This document shows positions 43,213 through 52,511 of a DNA stretch of 64,000 nucleotides, in pieces. The stretch comes from Paludibacteraceae bacterium (lineage in GTDB: Bacteria; Bacteroidota; Bacteroidia; Bacteroidales; Paludibacteraceae): assembly GCA_017456885.1 (NCBI GenBank), contig JAFTIM010000007.1, forward strand, positions 62,001 through 126,000. The letters are read 5' to 3'. The notes under the pieces are model-generated. The model worked only from the letters and a program-made list of their open reading frames with translations, was not told the DNA's origin and did not search any database. How positions within the stretch are numbered: position 1 is the stretch's first letter; the number at the start of each line of letters is the position of its first letter. Both the position numbers and the translations under genes were made by a program.

Positions 43213-44160
43213 TTAAGCAAATAGAGAGTTTACAAACTCTTGTTTGTTAAATATTTTGAGGTCGTCAATACCTTCACCGATACCGATGTATTTTACAGGT
43301 ATTTGAAACTGATCTGAAATGCCTAATACGACACCGCCTTTGGCTGTTCCGTCTAATTTCGTAATAGCCAAAGAGGTGATGTCGGTTGCTTTCGTAAATT
43401 GTTTGGCTTGTATAAAAGCATTTTGACCGGTAGAACCATCTAATACCAAAAGTATGTCGTGGGGAGCATTTGGTATGAGTTTTTTCATGACGTTTTTTAT
43501 TTTGGTTAGTTCGTTCATCAAATTGACTTTGTTGTGCAATCTCCCTGCCGTGTCAATAATGACAATATCAGCATTGTTAGCAATCGCCGATTTCAATGTG
43601 TCGAAAGCAACAGAAGCGGGGTCTGCTCCCATATGTTGTTTTATAACGGGAACATTCGTTCGCTCGCCCCAAATGCTTAACTGCTCTACAGCAGCAGCTC
43701 GAAAAGTGTCGGCGGCTCCAAGATAGACTTTCTTGCCTGCCTTTGAAAATTGATAAGCCAATTTGCCGATAGTAGTGGTTTTCCCCACACCATTGACACC
43801 TACAACCATTATAACGTAAGGTTTCTCTGTTGCAATGTCATCGAAAGATGATAAGGAATCCGTTCCGTTTTCTGCAAGTAGATTCGCAATTTCACTTTTT
43901 AATATGTTATTGAGTTCGCTCGTATTAACATATTTCTCTTTTGCAACACGTTTTTCTATACGTTCTATAATTTTTAATGTGGTTTCGACACCTACATCCG
44001 AAGACAAAAGCGTTTCTTCAAGCGAGTCTAATACGTCGGTATCGACTTTTGATTTTCCGGTGATGGCTCGTGCTATTTTAGAAAATAAGGAGTTTTTTGT
44101 TTTCTCCAAACCCTCGGAAAGTGCATCTTGTGTTATCTTTTTTGTACTAAATAATCCCAT
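43213..44160 (-). CDS. ftsY: Signal recognition particle receptor FtsY
   Basis: 315 residues. The SRP GTPase docking co-translational targeting at the inner membrane. NG domain with GVNGVGKTTTIGKLA (about 120-134), DTFRAAAVEQL, DTAGRLHNK, TKLDGTAKGG and the final IGEGIDDLKIFN. It lacks the long acidic A domain of E. coli, as usual in Bacteroidetes. Part of rpmB-rpmG-DUF4295-ftsY-rimO. Confidence 0.96.
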   Translation of the reverse strand: MGLFSTKKITQDALSEGLEKTKNSLFSKIARAITGKSKVDTDVLDSLEETLLSSDVGVETTLKIIERIEKRVAKEKYVNTSELNNILKSEIANLLAENGTDSLSSFDDIATEKPYVIMVVGVNGVGKTTTIGKLAYQFSKAGKKVYLGAADTFRAAAVEQLSIWGERTNVPVIKQHMGADPASVAFDTLKSAIANNADIVIIDTAGRLHNKVNLMNELTKIKNVMKKLIPNAPHDILLVLDGSTGQNAFIQAKQFTKATDITSLAITKLDGTAKGGVVLGISDQFQIPVKYIGIGEGIDDLKIFNKQEFVNSLFA

Positions 44161-44280
44161 AATTCATCTGTTTATGCAAAAGTAAGAAAATAATCCGTAA
44201 CGTCTTTGCGTGGTATATGGTTGAAAACAAAAAATCCTCTCATCAATGAGAGGATTTTAATTTAAAATTATTTTTTTTAC

Positions 44281-44433
44281 TTATTCAGCAAAAAATTTCT
44301 TTACATCTTCGTTTAATACCATTTCTTCTTTGAAGAAATAAGCACCCGTTTTGGGAGATTTAACCATTTTAATGACTTTTGCATATCCACGTCCTTCACC
44401 TTTTTGTAAGGTTGCTACTACTTTCTTTGCCAT
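44281..44433 (-). CDS. DUF4295 small protein
   Basis: 50 residues, shorter than most gene-finding cut-offs: MAKKVVATLQKGEGRGY, then AKVIKMVKSPKTGAYFF and a short acidic end. It matches the DUF4295 family found in Bacteroidetes next to rpmG. Basic N-terminal half and this position between ribosomal protein genes and ftsY suggest a ribosome-linked role, unproven. Confidence 0.85.
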   Translation of the reverse strand: MAKKVVATLQKGEGRGYAKVIKMVKSPKTGAYFFKEEMVLNEDVKKFFAE

Positions 44434-44440
44434 ATCTTAA

Positions 44441-44629
44441 TTATTTTATTTCCTTGTGAATGGTTACACGTTTAAGGATAGGGTTATATTTTTTTAACTC
44501 TAAACGTTCTGGAGTATTTTTTCTGTTCTTTGTGGTAACGTAACGCGATGTACCTGGCATTCCGCTTTCTTTATGTTCGGTGCATTCCAAAATAACCTGC
44601 ACTCTGTTTTCTTTTCCTTTCTTTGCCAT
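44441..44629 (-). CDS. rpmG: 50S ribosomal protein L33
   Basis: 62 residues: [43 protein letters not shown]. Only one Cys remains, so this is the zinc-free (C-minus) form. It lies 11 bp after rpmB and 7 bp before the DUF4295 gene. Confidence 0.96.
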   Translation of the reverse strand: MAKKGKENRVQVILECTEHKESGMPGTSRYVTTKNRKNTPERLELKKYNPILKRVTIHKEIK

Positions 44630-44640
44630 TTTGATATATT

Positions 44641-44880
44641 TTAAGCGTTTAAATAACCTTTTTCAGCAGCTTGTTTGATGGCTGCATCTAACCCTATTTT
44701 GTTGATGATGCGAAGACCTGCGGCTGAAATTCTTAAGTTAATCCAGCAATCTTCCTCTACCCAATAAAATTTTTTTGTGAATAGATTTACATCAAACGTT
44801 CTTTTTGTTCTGCGTTTTGAGTGAGAAACGTTATTCCCATTCATCGCCTTTTTTCCTGTAATTTGACAAATCTTTGACAT
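44641..44880 (-). CDS. rpmB: 50S ribosomal protein L28
   Basis: 79 residues: [29 protein letters not shown] with the conserved C-Q-x-T-G-K-x-P-region variant, and a helical C-terminus [20 protein letters not shown]. First gene of the rpmB-rpmG-DUF4295-ftsY-rimO unit. Confidence 0.96.
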   Translation of the reverse strand: MSKICQITGKKAMNGNNVSHSKRRTKRTFDVNLFTKKFYWVEEDCWINLRISAAGLRIINKIGLDAAIKQAAEKGYLNA

Positions 44881-44953
44881 TGTATTTTATATCTTTATAT
44901 ATTTCTTAAAATTGGATTGCAAAGGTATATTATTCTTTTATACAAAACAAATT

Positions 44954-47293
44954 TTATTTCTTTTTTTTGTTGGAAACATTGTGGTCATTTTCAAAATAAT
45001 CACTTGTATGATAGTAATGATTATCCTGTTTATAGCCGTATTGATGCCTATTTTCTTTTACTCCGTTTAAAATGGCGTAAATGTTTGGTATTTTATCTTT
45101 GTGCAACAAATTGGCAATATTTTTAAGATTTGTTTTATCTGTTTTCCCGTATAGAGAAATGAATAATACAATATCTGATAGTCGTGTAATTGGGTAGGCA
45201 TCGGATACAAGACCAATCGGACTCGTATCTATAATGATGTATTCGTATTTTTTCTTCAAGGTATCTAATAACTTGGTTGCATGTTCCGAAGCCAAAAGTT
45301 CTCCCGGATTAGGAGGTATTGTCCCGGCCGGCAAAATGTCAAATTTGTATTCATCCCTATTGCTGATAATGGCTTCTTCTATTGTACAATCTCCAATCAG
45401 AATGTTGCTGACGCCTTTTCCGCTCTTTATGTTTAGATTCTTTTCAATGCTCGGTTTTCTTAAATCCATGTCAATCAGAAGGGTATTTTTCCCGGAATGG
45501 GAGTAAATGCCTGCCAGATTGATAGAGAAATAACTCTTCCCGTCCCCCGATTCGGGAGAAGTCGTGCAAATCGTAATGAAATCCTTCTTTTGTGTAATAA
45601 ATTCCACTCTTGTTTTGATAATTCTAAAATATTCTGTGAAAGAGGATTTTAAGTAGTGTATTGTCAGTATTTTTTCGCTCATTGAAAGAAACGGTATTGT
45701 GCCTAAAACGGAGAATTTAGTCGCTTTCTCAAGCTCATTGACACTTTTTACCGTATTGTTCAGTAATTCTTTTAACACAATTAGCAGAATTGCGATGATT
45801 ATACCGATTGCTAAAAATTTGATGTAGGTGTTTTTCTTAACATTCTGATTGACAAGCGATATTACTTTTGCTTTTTGAAGAATTGTGATGTCAGAAATAT
45901 TAGAAGCCTTTCTTATTTGCGCCTCCGACCTTTTTTGAAGAAGATAGGTGTAATAATTATTATTTATTTGGTGTTGTCGCTCAACATCAAGAATTTCCGA
46001 TTCTTTTTCAGAAAGTGATTCGATTTCTTTTAAAACATCGGCATATTGCTTTTCAATGTTGTTTCTATCCATTTGATAGATATTCCTAATATTTTTCAGA
46101 ACCTCGAAAAGGGTCGCTTTCAGTGTGTTTAACTCTTGTGTATATTTTTCATAAAAAGGATTTTGTGTACCGATGGTTGCTCGCTTTAGTTGCAAGTCAT
46201 TTATTTTGTTTACTAAATCCAATAATACAGGGTCTGAAATGCCAAGGGTCGAAGGTGCCAATATTTGCTCGTTTTCGGCATTCTTGCGAAGATATGAGTC
46301 TAAATAGTTGAAATAGGCCTCTTTGAGGTTCAACTCAATGTCTTTCGATTTAAAATCAGACGATTGGCTCAATAATCCGCTCATATAACTATCCAAATTG
46401 ACTATTTGATTGGTCTTTCTGAATTTGTGAATTTTTTCGTTACTCGATGCCAACGAGTCTGACATTAAAATAAGTTGACTGTCGATAAAATCGATAGTTC
46501 GATTGGCTTCTTCGTTTTTACGCTCTAAATTGTCTATCAAAAACTCCTCACAAATACCATTGATAAAATCTTTGTCTCTTTGGGTCTGCTCTCCTATTAG
46601 GGAAACGGACGCAACCGATGTCCCCTCTAATAACGAAAAAGATAATCTGCTGGTAAATTCCTCTTGCAAAGATTCCCTGCTTCTGAAACGAATGAATAAC
46701 CTTTCGACTATGTACGAGGTGTTTTTCTGAATAATACCCGAAAAATAATTGGTTGTAAAGATTTCTCCAATTTTGGTTTGGGTAGAAAATATGGTGTTGC
46801 CGTCGCTGTCTTCAACCGACAAGATAAAAGTGCTGTCTTTTTGCTCCTGAAACAAGAAATCTATTCCAAACGCTTCCGGTTTGACATCAAAGGCTGTAAG
46901 CGTGATAGGAGAGAGGTCTTTGTAAAAATAGTTGCGTTTGAATCGCCCTTGTGAAAAATACTCTATTTGTAGAGGTAGTTTCTCTATTGTTCTGATTATC
47001 AATTCGTCGCGTCCAAATAAAATCAGTTGGTCGTTGTTGTTGTTGAAAGCGTCGGAATTGAATCCCTGCATAAATGCGTACGAAGAACCTTGTGTTGCTT
47101 TCCCTCCCAATATCACTTGAGCCTGAACTTGGTATAAAGGTTTCCATTTTCGGTTGGATAAATATGCCAAAGCACCAGCTATGACAATGGCAATCAAAAT
47201 AACATACCAATGACGAAGTATTTTCAATCCCCATTCTTTGTAATCGAATGATGATTCTTCTTCAAAATCAAAATCATTATTATTTCTTTCCAT
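44954..47293 (-). CDS. Polysaccharide co-polymerase / tyrosine autokinase (Wzc type)
   Basis: 779 residues. A Wzz-like chain-length domain with membrane helices near 28-48 and 490-510 spans a long periplasmic coiled coil. The cytosolic BY-kinase domain has Walker A TSPESGDGKSYFS (about 575), Walker A' LLIDMDLRKPS and Walker B YIIIDTSP. The C-terminal tail has a Tyr cluster (YGYKQDNHYYHTSDYF), the usual autophosphorylation site. It controls capsule or exopolysaccharide export with the two Wza-like lipoproteins upstream (24-bp gap). Confidence 0.93.
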   Translation of the reverse strand: MERNNNDFDFEEESSFDYKEWGLKILRHWYVILIAIVIAGALAYLSNRKWKPLYQVQAQVILGGKATQGSSYAFMQGFNSDAFNNNNDQLILFGRDELIIRTIEKLPLQIEYFSQGRFKRNYFYKDLSPITLTAFDVKPEAFGIDFLFQEQKDSTFILSVEDSDGNTIFSTQTKIGEIFTTNYFSGIIQKNTSYIVERLFIRFRSRESLQEEFTSRLSFSLLEGTSVASVSLIGEQTQRDKDFINGICEEFLIDNLERKNEEANRTIDFIDSQLILMSDSLASSNEKIHKFRKTNQIVNLDSYMSGLLSQSSDFKSKDIELNLKEAYFNYLDSYLRKNAENEQILAPSTLGISDPVLLDLVNKINDLQLKRATIGTQNPFYEKYTQELNTLKATLFEVLKNIRNIYQMDRNNIEKQYADVLKEIESLSEKESEILDVERQHQINNNYYTYLLQKRSEAQIRKASNISDITILQKAKVISLVNQNVKKNTYIKFLAIGIIIAILLIVLKELLNNTVKSVNELEKATKFSVLGTIPFLSMSEKILTIHYLKSSFTEYFRIIKTRVEFITQKKDFITICTTSPESGDGKSYFSINLAGIYSHSGKNTLLIDMDLRKPSIEKNLNIKSGKGVSNILIGDCTIEEAIISNRDEYKFDILPAGTIPPNPGELLASEHATKLLDTLKKKYEYIIIDTSPIGLVSDAYPITRLSDIVLFISLYGKTDKTNLKNIANLLHKDKIPNIYAILNGVKENRHQYGYKQDNHYYHTSDYFENDHNVSNKKKK

Positions 47294-47317
47294 AAGGTCA
47301 ATAATATAACAACACTT

Positions 47318-48082
47318 CTATTTTTTTAGCATATTTCCGTAACTAAGAACTAAATTCCATATCGTTAGCGAGAATGTTATTACGGAACTTATTACTCCCA
47401 ATACGCTTGAGTAAGATTGTACTTTAAAGAAACTGCTTTTTTTCTTGTCAATATAAATTATGTCGTTGGGTTGTATATAATAGAATTCCGAGTCGATAAT
47501 ATCTTTTGAACGAATATCGAATGTAAAAATTTTTGGACCCTCTGCGGTTTCTCTTATCAAATGTACATTCTTATGGTCTCCTGTTATTTTGATATTTCCT
47601 GCCATTGCCAATGCTTCGAATATCGTAATCTTGTCCTTATCAATGTTAAAAACTCCTCGGCTTGATTCTCCAATAATGGTGAAACTATTGTTTACAAACG
47701 CAAGTCGGACGTCTAATTCCCCAAAAGAGGATAGTTCTTCTTTGATTCTTTGTTGAGCCTGACGGAGCGTAAGTCCGGCAACTTTTATTCTGTTTGCAAA
47801 AGGAATATCTATTGTGCTATCTTGAAATACGCGATAAACATTGCCGTTTTGTTGACTGTTGTTTGTATTCGAACCGAATAGTTGAGAAACATCCTCCTCA
47901 ATAGATATTATTCGCATGGTTAGTTCGTCATTCACCTGAATTGTATAGGCTTCGTAATTTACTTTCTCATATTCGGGGACACGTTTTTCTAATAGAAGTG
48001 TGTTCTCCCTTTTTGTGTAGCAAGATTGCAGAATGATTGTTATTGCAAATATGGTGATGATATGTTTTGATAACTTGTTCAT
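47318..48082 (-). CDS. Polysaccharide export lipoprotein, second Wza-like copy
   Basis: 254 residues. Lipobox ITIILQSC (Cys21). Poly_export domain (YTIQVNDELTMRIIS...) then an SLBB-like domain (FTIIGESSRGVFNIDKDKITIFEALAMAG) and FYYIQPNDIIYID; a C-terminal hydrophobic helix spans about 226-246. It is a diverged tandem copy of the next gene: FYYIQPND and the GES...ITIFEALA blocks align. It is shorter than E. coli Wza, typical of Bacteroidetes. Confidence 0.88.
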   Translation of the reverse strand: MNKLSKHIITIFAITIILQSCYTKRENTLLLEKRVPEYEKVNYEAYTIQVNDELTMRIISIEEDVSQLFGSNTNNSQQNGNVYRVFQDSTIDIPFANRIKVAGLTLRQAQQRIKEELSSFGELDVRLAFVNNSFTIIGESSRGVFNIDKDKITIFEALAMAGNIKITGDHKNVHLIRETAEGPKIFTFDIRSKDIIDSEFYYIQPNDIIYIDKKKSSFFKVQSYSSVLGVISSVITFSLTIWNLVLSYGNMLKK

Positions 48083-48086
48083 GAAA

Positions 48087-48860
48087 TTATTGGTTCTTTA
48101 TAAGAATCCCTAAATTTATAATTGTTGCAATTAACGAAATTGTTGAAAGCGTTGTTGATAATATTCCCGTGAAATGCATAATACCGAAAGATTTTTCGGT
48201 TAAATAAGGAACATAGATGACATCATTAGGCTGAATGTAGTAAAATTCGGAGTTAATGATATTTTTGTTTCGTACGTCTATATTATGAATTTTCGTTTCT
48301 CCGTTTTCTGTTTGTCGTATGATTTTGATATGTTTTCTGTCGGCATACGTTGTAAGGTCGCCCGATAGGGCAAGTGCCTGAAATATATTGATTTTCTCTT
48401 TGGGCATATTATAGCGCCCACACCCCGACTCTCCGACAATAGAAAATGTCTTGTTGATAATGGAGATATTCACGGAAATAGTGGGAACTAGTTCTTTCAA
48501 CTTGTCTTCGACAATTGTTTTTGTTTCTCTCAATGTTTTTCCTTGAACAGAAACGGAGCCTATGAAAGGAACATCTATTGTGCCGTCTTCGTAAACGGTA
48601 TAGGAATACAGCGACCCTGATTGTGAAGACGACCCTGTTGTGTTAAAAATCTTATTTGCTGTTTCGTCGGGAGAAAATGTTTGAATGTAAAGCATATCTC
48701 CACGCTGAATTTTATAATCTTGATTTACCAAAGTGTCTTTTGGAGGTATGTTTTTTGACAAATCCTGCATATAATTGATTTGTTTGCTTGTAACGCAGGA
48801 CGAAAACAAACAAATACAAATGCCGATTATCCAATATTTCTGATAAAAAATATGTTGCAT
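48087..48860 (-). CDS. Polysaccharide export lipoprotein, first Wza-like copy
   Basis: 257 residues from the ATG at 48860 (MQHIFYQK); an in-frame ATG at 48872 is only about 4 bases from the predicted transcript start, so I prefer the inner one. Lipobox CLFSSC. Poly_export domain (YKIQRGDMLYIQTF), SLBB domain (FSIVGESGCGRYNMPKEKINIFQALALSG) and a C-terminal membrane helix. Head of the wza-wza-wzc unit; 4 bp before the second copy. Confidence 0.88.
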   Translation of the reverse strand: MQHIFYQKYWIIGICICLFSSCVTSKQINYMQDLSKNIPPKDTLVNQDYKIQRGDMLYIQTFSPDETANKIFNTTGSSSQSGSLYSYTVYEDGTIDVPFIGSVSVQGKTLRETKTIVEDKLKELVPTISVNISIINKTFSIVGESGCGRYNMPKEKINIFQALALSGDLTTYADRKHIKIIRQTENGETKIHNIDVRNKNIINSEFYYIQPNDVIYVPYLTEKSFGIMHFTGILSTTLSTISLIATIINLGILIKNQ

Positions 48861-48881
48861 TTTATTTGTCATAATTGCTTA

Positions 48882-48889
48882 CAAAGATA
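48882..48889 (-). promoter_or_regulatory. -7 element of the wza-wza-wzc unit
   Basis: TATCTTTG on the minus strand; its position decides for the inner start at 48860. Confidence 0.6.
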
Positions 48890-48991
48890 GAAATATAATT
48901 TAAAACAATGAGTGTTAGCGGTGTCGTGTTTTTACCTTAAAAAAATGAGAAATAATAGTCTGTGATGTTAGAATAAGAAATATTTACTTTG

Positions 48992-48999
48992 TATCTTTG
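48992..48999 (+). promoter_or_regulatory. -7 element of prs
   Basis: TATCTTTG, 24 bp before the prs ATG at 49024; it overlaps the in-frame upstream extension and rules that out. Confidence 0.65.
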
Positions 49000-49023
49000 C
49001 ACAACCAAAGAAAAATCATAAAA

Positions 49024-49965
49024 ATGAGCCACACACTACCTTTTAAAGTCTTTTCAGGTACGAAAAGTCTTTATCTCGCAAAAAAAATCTGTGAAAGTTC
49101 GGGATGCCAATTGGGCGAAATGAATGTTCAGCATTTTGCTGATGGTGAGTTTGCTGTATCGTACGAGGAGACCGTTCGTGGTCGGTACGTTTATTTGATA
49201 CAATCGACATTCCCGACATCGGACAATTTGATGGAATTACTGCTTATGATAGATGCTGCCAAAAGGGCATCTGCTTATAAAATCATTGCAGTGATACCCT
49301 ATTTTGGTTGGGCACGTCAGGATAGGAAAGACAAACCTCGTGTGTCTATCGGAGCAAAATTGATAGCTGACCTTTTGAGTGCAGCCGGTGTTGACAGAAT
49401 AATAACTATGGATTTGCATGCCGATCAGATACAGGGATTTTTTAATGTTCCCGTCGACCATTTGTTTGCTTCGTCCATTTATATTCCGTTCATAAAAAGT
49501 CTGAAACTGAAAAATTTGGTGATTGCTTCTCCCGACGTGGGAGGTTCAAAACGAGCAAACTCTTATGCAAAACATTTAGACGTTCCATTGGTTTTGTGCC
49601 ATAAAACGCGTGAGAAAGCCAATGTCGTGAGTCAGATGCGTATTATTGGAGACGTAGAGGGGAAAGATGTGATTATTGTTGACGATATGGTCGATACGGC
49701 AAATACCTTGTGTAAAGCTGCCGATTTGATGATAGACAATGGCGCTTTGAGTGTTCGTGCAATTGTTACTCATCCGATAATGTCGGGTAATGCTTCCGAT
49801 AAAATAATGAACTCAAAAATGGAAGAGATAATTTTTACGGATTCGATACCTTTTGATAAAAGCCGTTGTCCGAAAGTTCATATTCTTTCAATTGCCGATA
49901 TGTTTGCCGATACGATTCGTCGAGTTTACGATAATGAATCAATAAGTTCGCAATATTTGTTATAA
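49024..49965 (+). CDS. prs: Ribose-phosphate pyrophosphokinase
   Basis: 313 residues from the ATG at 49024. It makes PRPP for nucleotide, histidine and tryptophan synthesis. HFADGEFAVSYEETVRG, PYFGWARQDRKDKPR (ATP loop), MDLHADQIQGFF, and the PRPP loop VIIVDDMVDTANTLCKAA. Standard class I length. Monocistronic; two hairpins follow. Confidence 0.96.
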   Translation: MSHTLPFKVFSGTKSLYLAKKICESSGCQLGEMNVQHFADGEFAVSYEETVRGRYVYLIQSTFPTSDNLMELLLMIDAAKRASAYKIIAVIPYFGWARQDRKDKPRVSIGAKLIADLLSAAGVDRIITMDLHADQIQGFFNVPVDHLFASSIYIPFIKSLKLKNLVIASPDVGGSKRANSYAKHLDVPLVLCHKTREKANVVSQMRIIGDVEGKDVIIVDDMVDTANTLCKAADLMIDNGALSVRAIVTHPIMSGNASDKIMNSKMEEIIFTDSIPFDKSRCPKVHILSIADMFADTIRRVYDNESISSQYLL

Positions 49966-49984
49966 ATTTTTTATGGAGATGAAA

Positions 49985-50019
49985 AAGAAGGATGACTGGA
50001 AAGTTATCCTTCTTTTCTT
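49985..50019 (+). terminator. prs terminator
   Basis: AAGAAGGATGACT pairs with AGTTATCCTTCTT over a 4-base loop, then TTCTT. Confidence 0.75.
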
Positions 50020-50038
50020 GTGCTTTATGGTCGCAAAA

Positions 50039-50068
50039 AAAAATCACTGCAAGCTTGCAGTGATTTTT
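50039..50068. terminator. Bidirectional palindrome terminator, prs / fba
   Basis: A 30-bp perfect palindrome centred on AAGCTT with A5 and T5 ends, between convergent genes. Confidence 0.85.
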
Positions 50069-50087
50069 GTATATAGGCTCTTATATA

Positions 50088-51089
50088 TTAAAGAGCTTTT
50101 CCGTCGCTACCCAAAACGTTTATGATTTTGTGTTTGTACAATTTTTCCATATTGTCGCGGGCAGGACCCAAATATTTGCGAGGGTCGAATTCTGCCGGTT
50201 TTTCGGCAAATGTTTGACGAATAGCAGCAGTCATTGCCAATCGAGAATCGGAGTCGATATTGATTTTGCAAACAGCACTTTTTGCAGCTTCACGCAACCA
50301 CTCTTCGGGAATACCGATAGCTGCTTTCAAAGCACCTCCGAACTTGTTGATGGTCTCAACTTCGTCTTGAGGAACAGATGACGAACCATGCAAAACGATT
50401 GGGAATCCCGGTAGTTTTGCTTCGACAGCTTTCAATACATCGAATGCCAATGGAGGGGGAACCATGCGACCTGTTTTTGAGTCGATAGTGCATTGCTCGG
50501 GTGTAAATTTGTATGCTCCATGAGATGTGCCAATTGAGATGGCCAACGAGTCGCAACCTGTACGAGTTGCAAAGTCGACAACCTCTTCGGGGTCGGTGTA
50601 GGTGTGGTGTTCGGCAGAAACTTCGTCTTCAACACCGGCCAATACGCCAAGTTCTCCTTCTACGGTAACATCAAATTGATGTGCATATTCAACAACCTTT
50701 TTTGTTAATGCCACATTTTCTTCGTAAGGAAGATGTGAACCATCAATCATTACAGAAGAGAATCCCATATCAACACACGATTTGCAAAGTTCAAAACTAT
50801 CACCGTGGTCAAGGTGCAAAACGATTTGAGGCTTTTCCCAACCCAATTCTTTTGCATACTCAACAGCACCTTCTGCCATGTAACGGAGTAATGTTTGATT
50901 CGCATAGTTACGAGCACCTTTTGACACCTGAAGAATCACAGGCGACTTTGTTTCAGCACTTGCTTTGATAATGGCTTGCAATTGTTCCATATTGTTGAAA
51001 TTGAAAGCAGGAATTGCATAGCCTCCTTTGATTGCTTTAGCAAACATATCACGCGTGTTTACTAATCCTAATTCTTTGTAACTTACCAT
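50088..51089 (-). CDS. fba: Fructose-bisphosphate aldolase, class II
   Basis: 333 residues. Zinc aldolase of glycolysis and gluconeogenesis. VLHLDHGDSFE (zinc His and catalytic Asp, about 88-98), VEGELGVLAGVEDEVS (zinc Glu), ISIGTSHGAYKF (zinc His), VLHGSSSVP, and KINIDSDSRLAMTAAIRQ. The N-terminus YKELGLVNTRDMFAKAIKGGYAIPAFNFNNMEQ fits class IIB. Monocistronic. Confidence 0.96.
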   Translation of the reverse strand: MVSYKELGLVNTRDMFAKAIKGGYAIPAFNFNNMEQLQAIIKASAETKSPVILQVSKGARNYANQTLLRYMAEGAVEYAKELGWEKPQIVLHLDHGDSFELCKSCVDMGFSSVMIDGSHLPYEENVALTKKVVEYAHQFDVTVEGELGVLAGVEDEVSAEHHTYTDPEEVVDFATRTGCDSLAISIGTSHGAYKFTPEQCTIDSKTGRMVPPPLAFDVLKAVEAKLPGFPIVLHGSSSVPQDEVETINKFGGALKAAIGIPEEWLREAAKSAVCKINIDSDSRLAMTAAIRQTFAEKPAEFDPRKYLGPARDNMEKLYKHKIINVLGSDGKAL

Positions 51090-51123
51090 TTTAATTATAT
51101 TTTTATGTGTAAAAAATCTTTTG

Positions 51124-51131
51124 CAAAGATA
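51124..51131 (-). promoter_or_regulatory. -7 element of fba
   Basis: TATCTTTG on the minus strand, 35 bp before the fba ATG. Confidence 0.6.
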
Positions 51132-51153
51132 AACTATTTTTCAAGGAAATATA

Positions 51154-51873
51154 CTATTTGGAGTATGTTTTGTCTTTTGATTTTTTCAAGTTGAAAGTGT
51201 AACCTACGCAAAAAGAGAAAACACCATGCTGATAGGTCTGTTTAATGCCGGATCCAATCTCTTCTATGCCGTAGGGTGTAGCTGCGTTTTGCGTTATGTT
51301 GTTAAGTCCTTGCATGTAACTCGCTTTGAACAAAATGTTTTTATATTCGACGGCAATTCCCATGTCGATGCCAATCTCGAAACGTTTGTAGGTTTTTTCT
51401 TCTCCGAATAGTTCTGTTTGATCTTTTTCCGAATCGAAAATTGGCTTCTCGAATTCGGTTTGCTCTTTTGCATAATTCGACCCATCTAATCCGATATTGA
51501 ACGATGGACCTACAAAAATCGTCAGCGAGGTGTTTTTTATGACCTGTTTGTAATAAGCATGAAGCGGAATGTCCAAATAATAAAGATTTTGTTTGAATAT
51601 CGTGGGCGTATTTTCTTTGTAAGAAACCACGAAATCGGCATTTCGCATGTTTGCCATAACGGCAATGTCGGCACCGAAATGTTTATGAAAGTCCCATGAA
51701 AACAACGGCCCAACAGTAAATCCTGATACGGGAGTCCTTTTTATGCTGCATTGCGAATGGTCGATGTTAGCAAAAGTATTGGTTAGAGAATAACCCGCCT
51801 GAATGCCTAATTTTTGTCCAAAAAAAGGTATTGAAAAGCCGATAAACAAAACGACAAAAAGTGTTTTCCTCAT
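51154..51873 (-). CDS. Outer-membrane beta-barrel protein (PorT-like)
   Basis: 239 residues from the ATG at 51873. Signal peptide 1-19 (ending PFFGQ), then an eight-to-ten-strand barrel pattern (KLGIQAGYSLTNTF, GFTVGPLFSWDFHKHFGADIAVMANM, LDIPLHAYYKQ, FVGPSFNIGL, FSFCVGYTFNL). It resembles the porin-like/PorT outer_membrane beta-barrel family common in Bacteroidetes. Last gene of the FKBP-TPM-LemA-OMP unit, 5 bp after lemA. Confidence 0.8.
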   Translation of the reverse strand: MRKTLFVVLFIGFSIPFFGQKLGIQAGYSLTNTFANIDHSQCSIKRTPVSGFTVGPLFSWDFHKHFGADIAVMANMRNADFVVSYKENTPTIFKQNLYYLDIPLHAYYKQVIKNTSLTIFVGPSFNIGLDGSNYAKEQTEFEKPIFDSEKDQTELFGEEKTYKRFEIGIDMGIAVEYKNILFKASYMQGLNNITQNAATPYGIEEIGSGIKQTYQHGVFSFCVGYTFNLKKSKDKTYSK

Positions 51874-51878
51874 AAATA

Positions 51879-52466
51879 TCAAAATTCTACTGACGGTGCA
51901 TTTTCAGCATTTGGATCTGAAGTAAATGTCGATTTTGCATCGAAGTTGAACATTCCTGCAACAATATTGGTCGGAAACCGACGAATGTGAATGTTGTAGG
52001 ATTTTACCGTTTCGTTGAATTTTTGCCGTTCTACCTGAATTCTGTTTTCAGTTCCTTCCAGTTGCTCTTGTAACTGCATGAAATTTTGATTGGCTTTCAA
52101 GTCGGGGTAACTCTCACGAATGGCGATAAGTCTTCCTAAAGCATTCCCTAATTCGTTTTGTGCAGCTTGAAACTTTTGGATATTCTCTTGCGACAAGTCG
52201 TCCGATATGTTCGTCTGTATTGCTTTTGCACGTGCAGAAATTACAGCGTCAAGCGTTTCTTGCTCGTGTGAAGCATATCCTTTGACTGTATTTACAAGAT
52301 TGGGGATTAGGTCTGCACGACGTTGATACTGCGATTCTACATTTGACCAAGCCGTGGTAACGCTTTCTTCGGCAACAACCAAATTGTTGTATTCTTTGAT
52401 TCCCCAAACGGCAATAATGGCTGCAATAGCCAAACATGTGATTAAAATTACTGTTCCTTTTTTCAT
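51879..52466 (-). CDS. lemA: LemA family protein
   Basis: 195 residues. One N-terminal membrane helix (about 5-22), a short EYNNLVVAEESVTTAWSNVESQYQRRADLIPNLVNTVKGY stretch that is the LemA signature, then a helical bundle and a C-terminal FPTNIVAGMFNFDAKSTF motif. Biochemical role unknown; family members often neighbour TPM-domain proteins, as here. Confidence 0.93.
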   Translation of the reverse strand: MKKGTVILITCLAIAAIIAVWGIKEYNNLVVAEESVTTAWSNVESQYQRRADLIPNLVNTVKGYASHEQETLDAVISARAKAIQTNISDDLSQENIQKFQAAQNELGNALGRLIAIRESYPDLKANQNFMQLQEQLEGTENRIQVERQKFNETVKSYNIHIRRFPTNIVAGMFNFDAKSTFTSDPNAENAPSVEF

Positions 52467-52511
52467 GATTCTTTGGTTTTAATTAAATAATGTTGATTTC
52501 TTTTTGTTTGA

